From positions 86,117,881 to 86,181,880 of the forward strand of contig CM043957.1 in NCBI GenBank assembly GCA_014529385.2: a DNA stretch of 64,000 bases. The letters are read 5' to 3'. Shown here piece by piece: positions 1 through 12,262 of this stretch. The translations under genes and the position numbers were made by a program. How positions within the stretch are numbered: position 1 is the stretch's first letter; the number at the start of each line of letters is the position of its first letter. This stretch comes from Adiantum capillus-veneris. Taxonomy: Eukaryota > Streptophyta > Polypodiopsida > Polypodiales > Pteridaceae. A model generated the notes under the pieces. That model was not told where the DNA came from. It saw only the letters and a list, made by a program, of their open reading frames with translations, and made no database searches.

Positions 1-142
1 CCCTATATCATTGATAGGTAGTTGAAATAACTTATGGTGGCTTGACCAATCATCCATTCATAATTTATTGATAATTATTTTAGAATTAGATTAGTACTTA
101 ATCAATGACGAATGCACCAAGAGTAAATGATTGAAAAATAAA
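1..142. other. flanking DNA, no gene seen
   Basis: AT-rich sequence with no convincing reading frame or repeat. It ends in the target-site duplication CTTGA (143-147) of the adjoining copia-type element. Confidence 0.6.
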
Positions 143-147
143 CTTGA

Positions 148-371
148 TGTGAGTGTACGTATACATGGATGTGTGCGTGCGTACGTGTGCGATGCGTACG
201 AGGAAGGGGAGAAGCACGAGACCGGTGTGGGTGGAACAACCTCTAGAATTAGTGAGTGAGGTACTCTTTATTCATATATGTAAAATGAATAAGAGCATGT
301 ACACATGTGGATGGGTGGTCGAACATCGGATGTCCGGCCCCAGACAAAAACGCAGCGCTTTTACTCCAACA
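148..371 (-). repeat. Copia-1 3' LTR
   Basis: 224-bp LTR with TG...CA ends, the 3' LTR in element orientation. On the minus strand the internal sequence next to it reads AAGTGGGACTT, a plausible polypurine tract. It is clearly homologous to 16498-16705 (shared blocks such as GGGGAGAAGCACGAGACCGG) but has several substitutions, so the insertion is not very recent. Confidence 0.8.
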
Positions 372-440
372 AAGTCCCACTTAAAAGCGATGCGCCGATA
401 AGTGAGACATACTAACTAAACTACTAGTATGTACAAGAAA

Positions 441-902
441 CTAGGTGTCTCTACCTATGCCAACTGACTCACTCTGTCGATCTACACACAGTCGTATCGA
501 CTCTAGTGGTAGGCGAGTGTGCGTACCCATGCTAGAGCATGCATGTAAATCCCGTAGACTACTTTGTATGGTCTGCAAAAATCCACTATGCATCATGCTA
601 GTGTCAGCCATCACACGATTGACAACCCCTGTTGCAAATGCTCCCACTGTAGCTGCTAGATCGTGCCACGACACTAACAAGTCGAACATGAGACGCCCGA
701 ATGCTGACGAAATCTATGCAAACCTGACTGTACTCGCCTCCCCTACGCTATCTGCAGTCACTCCATCATCAGGACTACCCATCACATATGGATGTGTCAA
801 CATCGACACTTGGAAAGCTATGTCCCTGTCACCCATAGGCAAAACTGTGCGTCTTGGCACCAATTTATCAGCCTCTAACATGAGCATATCAAAGAACTCC
901 AT
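441..902 (-). pseudogene. orphan ORF of unknown function in Copia-1
   Basis: A minus-strand frame of about 150 codons, starting MEFFDMLMLEADKLVP, is interrupted by a single TAG near 711-713 and then runs in the same frame to 441. I do not recognise the product. It is not the RNase H expected at the 3' end of a copia element. The opposite strand is also open over nearly the whole segment (445-957), so openness alone does not prove coding. The position just inside the 3' LTR and the element orientation favour the minus strand. It could be an extra element ORF, a captured host fragment, or chance in a GC-richer stretch. Confidence 0.25.
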
Positions 903-957
903 ATCTGTCAGATTTGTCGGTGTCTCTAGAGAGCAGACCTACTCTACCTCTACCTGA

Positions 958-2279
958 CAAAGTCTGACAACACTTGATGTGTTGCACTAGAGCACTACTG
1001 CTCTACCTGTATCTCTATACAGTCTACTTGGCACGTCCTGCACAATTAAACGCCCTGCACAATTAAACGCCCTGTCACGTAAGCATGGTGAAGCTCACTT
1101 TCAAAAGAGACACATCTTGTCTCTCGCTCAAAGCATGCCAACAACAAAATCGATACTACGCCGTCTCGAATCTCAGACACATGCATAAGGTATACCATGC
1201 CACTGCGGGCTCCTCTGGCAATCACTTAGTGAACCGCAATGCATATGGAAAGACTGCTCTCTTACAACCAAAAGCTACTAACTGTCTCACTGAGATCAAG
1301 CTTTGTCTCAGCTGAGGAACGTAGCCACATGCCGTAGTGTGTATGAGGGTAAAGCGCATAACCATATACGCAAGTAGAGAGCAAACTAGCTCAAAATGCA
1401 TCCCACAAGAGAAACTGCCTACAAAAATATGCAAAAACCTGTGAAACCTGTGACTAACAAAGTCTGTAGCCACATAAGCATACGCTAATCCTCACTCCTG
1501 AGAGAGTGGGTATAAGAACACCAAACTATACAAACAAGCTCTCTATAATGCTCCACACAGTCGTACATGAGCACTACATGTGCCACATAATCCACACTAG
1601 AAAGAATGTGCAACCTTTGAGAAAAACCGTTGAGAAACTGACGCACACTACCTCATCGATTGGCAAACTCGTCGACCGAAAACGCCCTCCAAGAGCCAAG
1701 TGCGCTCGAGGGAAAAACCCACTCCGGAGTGGGCCGTCGGAGTTGTATTTGTCGGTATGTGCCATCGAAGCCAAAAATTAGAAAATATTCGAAGCCGTAA
1801 TGGCCGAATCAAAGTTGGTATGTTGGAGAGAGTACGTTGGAGCCAAATCCGCTCCAGAACGGGCACTAGAGGAGAGACAATGCTGCTCTTGCTCTATCAT
1901 CACATGTTGTGTCGAGGTCAAAAAATTGTCTTCGATGCCGTCTTTCGTCATCGGGCAGAAGCACGCTAGCTGAATAGCCACTTGGTCGGTATTGAAACCA
2001 ATGTGCCAAGCCAAGCAGTCAATGCTTGAGGCCGGTGCTGAGCCGTAGATGCTGAGCCAATGCGAAATGCCAAGAAGAACGCTAAAGACGAGCTACCAAT
2101 GCTCGAAGCCGTAGAGGAGAAATGCAGAGAAAATTGTAGAAGAATATCACCAAAAAGATCAATGAAATCGGATTGATGTCGAGGTGATGTTTGGGCTTAC
2201 TCGCGGGTACCTGCACATGCCTGTGCCTGTGTGCGTGAGCGCACGCCAGAAGCTCTCTCTCTCTCTCTCACTCACTCTC
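958..2279 (-). other. Copia-1 interior without recognisable genes
   Basis: About 1.3 kb of internal sequence. Several short frames exist, but none matches a family I know. The 1660-2240 part is rich in GCCG/CGA motifs and is followed by a CT tract (2254-2279). The same order (GCCG-rich block, then CT tract) is seen in the leader of the second copia at about 40440-39960. The gypsy element starting at 2280 inserted into this CT tract. Confidence 0.5.
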
Positions 2280-2640
2280 TGTCATAAAATATAATATCTA
2301 ACTTTACCAAATGATTTTCTCATATTAAACTGATCATTTAATATGGAAAGATAAAAGAAAACAAGAGTTAGGATATAGAGAAATGGTTGCATCTCAATAG
2401 GGGTCCAAAAGGAGACGGTCTACCAAAGAGCAATGTGCAATAAGTGCTTCTAGATTTACCTCAGCAAGGGACCAAGAGGAGATATGGTTACATCTCAATA
2501 GGGTCCAAAAGGAGGTAGTCTATCAAAGAGCAACATGCATCTAATCTATACTATAATAAAAGGGGGAGGGATTTCGGCCCCTCTCCCCAGACACATGGCA
2601 CCTTCTACTTCATCTGGCCATATTGTGCCCTGCAGCCAAG

Positions 2641-3318
<678 letters not shown>

Positions 3319-3489
3319 TTTAATTATCGTCCACAGAGGTCAAATATGACCCATGGGACCAAAACAAAAGCATTACATTTGTTCTTTCAGGGTAAAGCGT
3401 TCGATACATATCAGTTAGGGACTGAGGGTCCAATAGGGATAAAGGAGAAAGGGGGAAAAGGGAAGGATAGGAACGAAAAAAAACAAAAC

Positions 3490-4251
3490 CTAAGGGGGGT
3501 CATGTTGAGGGGGAGCTGACTTGGGAGTTCTAAACTCTTGAATGATGGCTTTACCGCCACGGTAGACTGCCCATTTACCTTGTCTACGAGCTTCATGCAT
3601 CTTTTTGAGCTCGCTTGCTTTACGCTTGAGTTGATTTGCAGTCAATTCCTCGGCAATCCAAAACTTTGTCCCCTTGAGGTGATAGGATTGACGTAGCAAC
3701 CTCATCCGTTCTTCTTTGTTCTTGAAAGTGAGGATGCATTGGGCATGGGCCACACGCCTATGTGTGTCGTTGATCCAAGAGATAGTGTCGGGCTCGACGT
3801 TCACTGGTGGAAGAAGGTCATTGAGTTTGATGATAGATTCTTCGAGGGTATCCTCCTCAGTGCACCATGGTGAGGGGAGTCCTCCAATCCTAATCTTTAA
3901 GGCAAGGGATTATTGTATCCGGCATTCTTGTAAGGCAGCTTGTATTTTGGTGTCAATCTTTTTATGCGCTGCCTCATTGGCTTCTTTCTGGGCTGTCTTG
4001 ACAGTCTCAGTGAGCGACGCTTCAACTTCGAGTTTCTTTGCAAGCAAAGTTTCGCTCTCCTTAGCCTTTGTGTCCTCGAGCTTAATCAAGCGTTTTTTCA
4101 GTTCAACATTCTCCAAAGAGAGTTCTTGGATCTGAACCTCTAAAGCTGTGATCCTTGCGTCTTGGCGAGTAGCGGGATCCTTTCTGGGCGCAGCTGCCAC
4201 AACAAGAAAACTCTTGAGTGTGTTGGAAATTGGTGTGTTGAAGGAAGTCAT
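3490..4251 (-). pseudogene. LINE ORF1p-like pseudogene carried by the Helitron
   Basis: Two minus-strand frames are successive pieces of one protein. The N-terminal piece (4251-3910) has a heptad-like coiled coil around LEVQIQELSLENVELKKRL. The C-terminal piece (3804-3490) has an RNA-binding-like region ending with FWIAEELTANQL and QGKWAVYRGGKAIIQEFR. A coiled coil followed by a compact basic nucleic-acid-binding domain is the layout of type-II LINE ORF1 proteins, and the 'GKWAVYRGGKAI' patch resembles plant LINE ORF1 C-termini as I know them. A stop or frameshift near 3900 breaks the frame. No reverse transcriptase follows, so this is a fragment, probably captured by or inserted into the Helitron. 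Family assignment is moderate, made by pattern rather than search. Confidence 0.5.
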
Positions 4252-4430
4252 GACTATGCGGAAAGCTTTGGGTCTGTGGCCAAGCTCTGCTTTGTGAGAA
4301 AAATCTGTTGTGCGACCCCACTCTTGCAGACTTTCAAAAAATGACCTTAATGCTTAAGAGGAAGGGATGGTTCTGTGACTGTCCTGACTGCTGCAGGCCG
4401 ACCAAGGCTATTGGGCGAGTGACGGCAGGT

Positions 4431-4559
<129 letters not shown>

Positions 4560-4703
4560 TCCTGCTCTGTCTTTGACAGTAGAGCTCACGACGACTCTGT
4601 GTGTCGCGCTGGTGCTGAGGACAAGCTCATGAGGACTCTGTTCGGCCGCTCACGGGGGCTCTGTGTGTCGCGCTGGAGTTGGGGCATGGCTGAAGTCTCG
4701 ACG

Positions 4704-4742
<39 letters not shown>
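4704..4742. repeat. poly-C tract, about 39 bp
   Basis: An uninterrupted homopolymer C run. Such runs are also prone to length errors in assemblies. Confidence 0.95.
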
Positions 4743-4817
4743 ACAGGGCTGCCCTCGCCCAGGGGGAGAGGTGCTCGATGCAAGGAGGGAGGCTTAGGGT
4801 TTGCAGGCAGTTGAGGG

Positions 4818-4936
<119 letters not shown>

Positions 4937-5499
4937 TCAACGGGCATATCTATGTCGAGGAAGGTGCTGAAGAAGCTGAGGGAGTCGTCGTGGATTCAAG
5001 CAGCAGTCTACTCCAGCTTTGAAGAGTGCATCGCCATATCCCATCACATTACAGCAATCGTCTTCCTTTACCAGCTCTATGATGCAAGCCGGCGCATCTA
5101 TGATATCATTTCCTCTCTTGCAGACCACGTAGACAAACCCGCTTTTCCTCTCAAGCAACAATGGATTCTACCTTCCCCCCCACTCTAGCATATGTTGATC
5201 TCACCCTCAGAGATGGCGGGTTTGCTCCCTCAGTCAAGCAGAGGAGGGAGCCTTGAAAAAGATGGCTATACGTATTCGCTTAAGGGGTCTTGCTGACTTT
5301 TTTACAGCATGGAGGAGGTCTTGGATGTGTGCACAAATGTCATCGAGATGCCCGAGTTGAGCACATGCTTGGCTAACAACATCAATGGATTGATGTGCCC
5401 CTGCGTTGGGAAGGATTGCATGCGGCTCGCTACCTGCCATTCACTATGTGGATGTGTCCATGCGTGAATGCCTTAGCTCCATCTTCGAAGAGTTTTGAG

Positions 5500-5930
<431 letters not shown>

Positions 5931-6279
5931 AGATTTCATTTTCGAGCCACGGAGGGACCAGAGTAGTGTTCGGGAAAATCATTTTTCCAACCATACAAAA
6001 TTTCTTTCCTTGAATTGCAAGGAGAAAATTGAAAATTAGGGTTTTACACTGTTTTCTTTATTTTGGTGTGGAATTTCTCTTTTTCCTCTTACCCTCGACA
6101 CATGTTTGAAATTGAAAATGGTACGATATTAAGTTGAGACACATTTTTCCCAAACACTAGACCAAGGGTCAACAGCCTCAAAATAGGGCCAAGGGCACAA
6201 CAACAATGCTTGGCTGAAGCGGATGTCATTTGGCTGCCGTCGGCATCTCTTGCTTTATCGTTGACAATGCCATGAAAGA

Positions 6280-6776
6280 AAATAGGAAAAATTACCCTCT
6301 AATTTGTGAAAATTTCCATACCACCACTCAAATTTCAAAAATTCACAAAATACCCCCAATATTTTGTCACAATTTCCCAAAATGCTCTTCAAATTTTTCA
6401 AAATCCCCAAAATACCCGTGGTTACGTGATTAAATATCTCCAGAGATGCAAAAAAAATTGTAGCTTTCCACAAGAAGGCTGATCGTCTATCAATACAATA
6501 TGCTAAAACTAGCATCTGTGTTGGTTATGTAGGCTTTGGAGATGAATTGCTTTATTATTTTAAGACATGATTGCCTTTTTCTTGTGAGATAATTTGTGAC
6601 AAATTACATGCTAAGCACTCAAAAACGGATCTTAATTGTCACAAAAGAATGAAGATTAGAAAATCTTGAACAGTCCAACCAAAATAGATACAAGGGTACT
6701 TTTTGGAATTTTAAAATTTAAGGGGTAATTTGGGAATTTCCACAAATTAGATGGTATCTTAATAATTTGCCCAAGA
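6280..6776. mobile_element. long-TIR MITE, copy 1
   Basis: The left end (AAAAATTACC, then CTCTAATTTGTG) and the right end (CACAAATTAGATGG, then AATAATTTGCCC) are inverted repeats extending inward over 100 bp as alternating AAAATTTCC / CAAAATACCC motifs. A second copy, in inverted order, is at 40689-41185 and shares the middle (ATAGATACAAGGGTA, CAGTCCAACCAAAA, TGTAGGCTTTGGAG in one or other orientation). No transposase is present. The flanks AAGAAAATA and AAGAAATAA could be a decayed 9-bp duplication, which would fit a Mutator-like MITE, but this is uncertain. Confidence 0.7.
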
Positions 6777-6822
6777 AATAATGGACTCTTATTACCTCTT
6801 ATTACTGAGAAGCTATTATTAC

Positions 6823-7300
6823 AATATGGGCAAAGGAATTCACGATCATATGGTTCACCAGGGCTTATTGAAAGAAAACGGTGTGCTTGGCATTGCCTTG
6901 GTCGACATGCATGATCAAGAAGCTATGGGCTATTTTTAGCATTTGAGAAGAGAGGGCATCTCTCCAAATGAAAAACATGATGATATGGTTAGTCAAGGGG
7001 TGGATGAAAGAAAACGTTGTGCTTGGCTTTGCCTTGCTGGACATGTATGCCAGATGTGGTGCACTTCATTAAGCACAAAAAGTTCTTCAAGAGCTTCCTG
7101 TCCGAGATGTCAAGGAAGGAGAGAGAGAGAGAGAGGAAGCTGTGGGCTATTTTTTGTTGCGATCGGGCCTCGCAAGGGTGCATTGATCATAAGATATGTC
7201 TAATAGCAGGGTCAGGAAGCTTTGAGCTATTTTGAGCAGATGCAAAGTGAGGACACCTCTCCAAATGAAATGATGTGGGCAAAAGATGATACTGGTAGTC
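6823..7300 (+). pseudogene. pentatricopeptide-repeat (PPR) gene fragments captured by the Helitron
   Basis: Three short consecutive pieces translate to PPR segments once frameshifts and stops are allowed: GKGIHDHMVHQGLLKEN with GIALVDM (about 6823-6960), ALLDMYARCGALH then AQKVLQELPVRDV (about 6990-7120), and QEALSYFEQMQSEDTSPNE (about 7205-7275). These are the typical alternating repeats of plant organellar RNA-processing PPR proteins of the PLS class. Each piece contains the recurring GAAGCT.TGGGCTATTTT-like sequence, so the array itself may have been internally duplicated. A (GA)n run at about 7119-7134 splits the second piece. No full PPR frame exists, so this is gene-fragment capture, not a functional gene. 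The ALVDMYAKCGAL-like wording is a weak pointer to a fern or lycophyte genome. Confidence 0.7.
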
Positions 7301-7320
7301 TTGCATTGTAAGAGGGGTCA

Positions 7321-7352
7321 TGCCGCCGTCGAAGGTGGCGCCGTTTTACTAG
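7321..7352 (+). other. Helitron 3' terminus: hairpin plus CTAG
   Basis: The arms GCCGCC and GGTGGC (one G-T wobble) surround a GTCGAA loop, then GCCGTTTTA, then CTAG followed by the host T. Hairpin position and terminal CTRR are the family's 3' termination signal. Confidence 0.8.
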
Positions 7353-7866
7353 TGGAGCTTAAAAGACCTTAGGGTTAGCTTCATTAAAAACCTCCAAAAG
7401 TTAGTGTTAAAAAGTCCTTTGACCTTAGGCAAGACCTTAGGCAAGCTAGGGCTGACCTTGAGGTGGGAACCTTACCCAAGCATGAGAGGTGCTTGTCGGC
7501 TTGCTAACTAAAGTGCTTAAAATGTTTGTGGGAACTTTGCCCAAAGCTTGAGGTGATTTTTATGCTTAAATGACTAAGGTTCTGCAAGTGTTCAATTCAA
7601 AGATAAACTCTCGAGAGACATAAATTGTTTCCATGCTTAAAAGACTAGGTGCTTGAAGTGTTAAATTCAAACAAAATGACTTAAGAAGCATAAAAGACAC
7701 ATGTTAAAATTTTTCCCATTTGGACCCTCATGATGTGCTTGAATCCTATTGGATAGGCTTTAATGGGGTCCAATGAGAATGTAGATGCATAAAAATAAAT
7801 AATTAAGTTCTTTCTCTCAAAGAGGAAAAAGAGGACACATGTCCAAATGATATAATTAAATAATAC

Positions 7867-7921
<55 letters not shown>

Positions 7922-8663
7922 GGACCAAGCTTGAAAGGGGGTATACTCTTCCACACACACACACATTCTCTCATTGTGTGGAGTGCAAAAGTGCAAGAGC
8001 TCCATCTCCTTCTCCAAGCTTGTTGAGAAGTGGAGAGCCTACACCAACAATCTTGGCTATGGAATGCAAATCCAACCAAGAGCCATGCTTCAATGCTTAA
8101 GCTTGCCATCTTCTTCATCTTTATTACTATGCTATTATGCTATGGTAAGCAAAAAGAGTGATGATAAGTTAGGAACTATTTCTTTCTTCTATGAATGATT
8201 CTTCTTCCTCTTCCCTACCCTCATTCCCGCTAGCTCTCTCCACCTTCGAAGGTGTTTGAGGCCTTGGGACTGAGGCTTGGGATAGTTAATGCTTTTTGCA
8301 AAGTTTATGTTATGCTCGTAATGTATAAAGCTTTCCATCTTCATAGCATCACCAAGGTCACAAGGAACACAAAGATTGTATTGTACCAAGTCTCTCTTGA
8401 TGGGAGAATCTATATTACAAACTCCTTTTGGAGGGGGGACCGGACCGGCTCCAAGTAAATCCGGTCCTCAACTATTGTCATGTTCTCTAATACTCTCTCT
8501 CTTGCAAAATTATTGTTCATGCCAAGTTAATTAAGTACCATGTTTATGTTGCCACCATCAATTAATTTCACCACTTATATTCTCAAAGTAATCTCACAAA
8601 AATGCTCACTCTAATTCTCTTAATTCCGCTATTCTCAAAGCTCATAGGCCATTAACATTACAT

Positions 8664-8675
8664 TGGTATCGGAGC
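8664..8675 (+). other. Gypsy-1 primer-binding site
   Basis: TGGTATCGGAGC directly follows the 5' LTR. It differs by one base from TGGTATCAGAGC, the complement of the plant initiator-Met tRNA 3' end. It would prime minus-strand cDNA synthesis. Confidence 0.85.
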
Positions 8676-9065
8676 ATTTGATTTTTCTTTTCTTACTTAA
8701 GAAGAGAGGTCCTTAAGTAGCCTATTGATGGTTGATTTTGTTAATTATATTAGGGTAAGCGGGATTGGGATCTCTTATCGGTTTTGTTGAGTCCACTATG
8801 TGGGATATGGTGCACACCTCGAGAGATTTGGTTTTAATAATGGGGTCTTTTTAGACTTGCCTACAGCTTTACCATTTTTGAGCCATAAGAAGTTTGAAAG
8901 GAACAATCCCTCGGCAATTTTACTATGTTAGACCCACCCCACTACTCTCTATAATTAACCAATTCGAACCGTGGGTGTAGATAATTAAGTGCTTATTTTC
9001 AAAGGCTAAGAGGAGTAGAAACTAAGGTTTTGAATTGCTGAAGAATACACATAAGTATACTTAGC

Positions 9066-9242
9066 ATGGCTGACAATAACCAAGAGAGTAGAATTACCAT
9101 TGATAACTTTGATTTTGCACATGAAGGTGCTAAGGATAATGCCCCCATGTTTGTTAATTACCTTATTACTAGGTTGCATTCAGCTATGGGAAACCCTACT
9201 TTGCAACATCTTCATGCTTATGGGATTTCCCTTCCTCTCCAG

Positions 9243-9311
<69 letters not shown>

Positions 9312-10530
9312 AGGAGGCCTCTTGATGAGACTCCCAAAAGAAGACTCTCTTCCATAAGAGAGGAGGAATCCAAAGAACGAGAAAGAAGTGAATCCATAAG
9401 TTCCTCTAAAGATGTGGCTCCATGAAGACGACGGTCTAGACTATTGCTAACTCCTCCCAAGAGGAAACGATCAACCCATAGTCCTTCTTCTCATCACTCC
9501 AAAAGGGAAGAGAGGAAACAAAGGAAGAAAAAGGCAAGAAAGAGGTCACTATCTTCTCCTTCTTCTTCACCTTCCTCCTCTTTCGACGAAAGCTATGGCT
9601 ATTCTCCTAGAGAACACAAAAGGGGAGAACATCGCAAAACTTACCCTCCATGGATAAGGTCCCAAAAGCTCAAGAAATTCAAAGAGGAAGGAAAGAGTAT
9701 TTATTTTCTCACCTATGATGGCACCTTTAGTGCCACCAAAAAAGTATCGGCCTTCATGCAACAATTTGATGCGGCCTTTGGAGACGAGGGCTTCACGGAG
9801 TCCTCCAAGCTACACCATGTAGATATGCAGTTTCAAAAATCTGCTCGTCAATGGTGGGCTAGCCTTTGTGGCAATGGCGAGGGCCCAAAGACATGGAAAA
9901 CTCTACGAGTTTCCATAATGAAGCAATTCCTTGCAAGCGATGTCAAGGACAAAGTGCTCACTGAATGGCGAAGTTTGAAGCTACTCTTCAAAGATTCTAT
10001 CCACAATTTTGGAATTTACATTCAAAGCTACAATCTTTCAAAGGATAGACTTCTCCAAACAAAAGCAACAATTTTGTGCGGTATTACTTGAAGAAATGGC
10101 CGAGTATGTCAACTCACAAAACGACCTAGCACTATCACCGAAGCCATCCACCACACTATGGTTGCTTCAAGGATCAATTTCCAACAAGGGGTGATAAGAA
10201 ATATCAAGCCCATGGAAAACAAGGATCAAAATGAAGCTAAAGGGAAGAGCAATGCTCAAAATTCTTCCCAAGGCAACACCAACACAAACAACAACAAGGC
10301 CAAGAAGAAAGGAGCTTACAAAGGTAAAAATAAGCTCTCTTCCAAAGAATTAGAGGCCTTTTGTAAAGACCATAAATTCTTTAAGTGTGGGGAGCAAGGA
10401 CATGGTTATCACTCTTTTCCCAAAAGAAACGTACGCAATGACACTCCTAGGGCTTTCATGATTGAAGCTCCAAAAGAGGATACTCATTGCGAAGGCTCAT
10501 TCTTATGCTTGGGGAAATGTAAGGGAGCAT
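9066..10530 (+). pseudogene. Gypsy-1 gag (capsid/nucleocapsid), broken
   Basis: Starts MADNNQESRITIDNF at 9066. An in-frame (GA)n expansion (9245-9308) inserts a long Glu-Arg run. A TGA near 9423 is followed by the rest of gag in a second frame from 9444, rich in basic and Ser residues. A capsid-like block follows (FMQQFDAAFGDEGF, QKSARQWWASLCGNG, KTWKTLRVSIMKQFL). A frameshift near 10090 leads to the C-terminal part, with a nucleocapsid zinc knuckle at KCGEQGHGYHS whose first and last Cys of CCHC are replaced by Phe. The homologue at 33380-35340 (minus) keeps a better knuckle. Non-functional. Confidence 0.85.
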
Positions 10531-11128
10531 GATGCCTTCATCTTGTTTGACCCTGGCTCTACTCTCAACTTCATATCAATGGAGTTGGCCACCTAGTTGG
10601 GCATTCAAGCTTTTGAGATGGGAGATATTGTAACTGTTGACACAGCTTTCAAGGGACAACAAGCCTCCATTACTCCCTTGATTGGGAAGTTGAGGCTTCA
10701 TGTCCAAAGTTACGTCGACAAAGAAGACTTTTTTGTATCTCTCCTCTCCAACATGAGGATGTTATCCTAGGGGCACCATGGTTAAACCGCATGGCTGCCA
10801 ACATGAAGTTCCCTGAAAGGAGAATCTATTTCACCTACAGGGAAAGAGCATGTACATAGATGCTAATGAGTCGAGGAACAACATATCTCTGGTAAACATG
10901 CTTGATTTTGATAAGTCAATAAGAAGCTCTATTTTTGCGTATATGATTTTTGTTAGAGAATCTGTAAATAATGTTTTCACAAGTAGTAATAAAGGGAATC
11001 AAGAGGAATTAGAGCTGTCTAATTTTCTAAATGGATTCCAAGATGTTTTCGTTGATGACATCCCTAGTGAGATACTTCCAAAACAAGGGGATGATGACCA
11101 TGAAATAGAGTTTCAACTAGGAAGTTAA
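10531..11128 (+). pseudogene. Gypsy-1 aspartic protease and linker, broken
   Basis: Translation with frameshifts gives DAFILFDPGSTLNFIS, the retropepsin active-site region (Asp-x-Gly; here D-P-G), and later DVILGAPWLN, the usual protease end motif (ILG.PWL). The linker to RT contains NFLNGFQDVFVDDIPSE, corresponding to the gypsy 'FxDVF.DELP' start of RT. Stops at several points make it inactive. Confidence 0.75.
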
Positions 11129-12262
11129 CGCCTAATAAACCTCCTTATTGAGTTTCACAAGCTCAACAAGAGGAGATCATGAGGCAAGTGCATGAATTGG
11201 TGGAAAAGGGATAGTGAGGCCTAGCTCCTCTCCATTCTCTTCACCAGTACTTTTAGTGCAAAAGAAAGATGGCACATATCACATGTGTGTCGAATTTAGA
11301 GCACTAAATAGGATCTCTTTTAGTGCCGCAGATAGAAGGTCTATTTGATAAGTTACAAAGTTTGGCCTGGCAAATGCTCCAACTGCATTCAAACCCACGA
11401 TGGACAAAAATCTTCAGGCCGCTCAAATTCTCTTGAGGAGTACAAGTGACACCTCCAGGTAATCTTTCAAGTTGTGAGAGAGAATAATCTTTTCATTAAT
11501 CAAAAGAAAAGTGATTTTTTCCTACAAGAGATTCAATATTTGGGTCACATTATCTTTCAAGATGGTATATGTATGAATCCATCAAAGTTGGAGGTAATAA
11601 AAGCATAGCCTAATCCAAGGAATCTACATGAGCTAAGAAGCTTTTTTGTTATGTGTGCATACTATAGACGCTTCATAGCAAAATTCTCTCAAATAGTAGG
11701 ACCATTGCATGACTTAACAAGAAAGAACGTTAAGTACTTATGGACTGCTAAAGAACAAAATGCTTTTGACAAGCTCAAAGAGAAGCTTACCTCCCAACCA
11801 GTCCTTATGCTTCCGGATCTCTCAAAGCCATTTGAGGTCCAATGTGATGCTTATGGTGATTTCCTTGGAGCAGTTTTGCTTCAAGAAGGGCATGCCATAG
11901 CATATGAGAGCTGAAGGCTCAATGTCGATGAATGGTTCTTGTGCATTACGAAAAAGAGCTTTTAGCTGTTCTACATGCCCTAGACACATGGAAGCACTAT
12001 CTCTTGGGGGCTCCATTCATCCTACGAATGGATCACAAAGCCTCAAGAAATTCATGACACAAATCAAGCTCTCCAAAAAACAAATGAGGTCGGAAAATTT
12101 TCTTTCGCAATTTAAATTTCATATTGCTCACATTGCTAGCAAACACAATCAAGTGGTCGATGCACTTTCACAACTGCCAAGGGTAAATGCTGTGTCTATA
12201 GCAACTCACAATGATCTATCTTTTATGATCGATGAGTATGCTACTGACCAAGACTTTGAGTA
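11129..12262 (+). pseudogene. Gypsy-1 reverse transcriptase / RNase H, internally deleted
   Basis: The recognisable order is [16 protein letters not shown] (start of RT palm), FGLANAP-like, then FQVVRENNLFINQKKSDFF and LGHII, then YYRRFIAKFSQIVGPLHDLT with PDLSKPFEVQCDAYGDFLGAVL (RNase H Asp in CDA). The segments that should carry the middle of RT and the Y-x-D-D catalytic box are missing (compressed around 11290-11460), so polymerase activity is impossible. The RNase H tail extends to about 12260 with frameshifts. Confidence 0.85.

Noticed and set aside
445-957. 170-codon plus-strand frame in Copia-1
   Set aside because: Composition is not protein-like and the frame opposes the element's orientation. 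The minus-strand frame was preferred, with low confidence.
2270-2279. Exact 5-bp target duplication (CTCTC) for Gypsy-1
   Set aside because: The target is a CT repeat, so matching flanks carry no information, and the LTR's last bases are missing on the right.
6823-7300. Functional PPR gene
   Set aside because: Only three short pieces, with stops, frameshifts and an inserted microsatellite.
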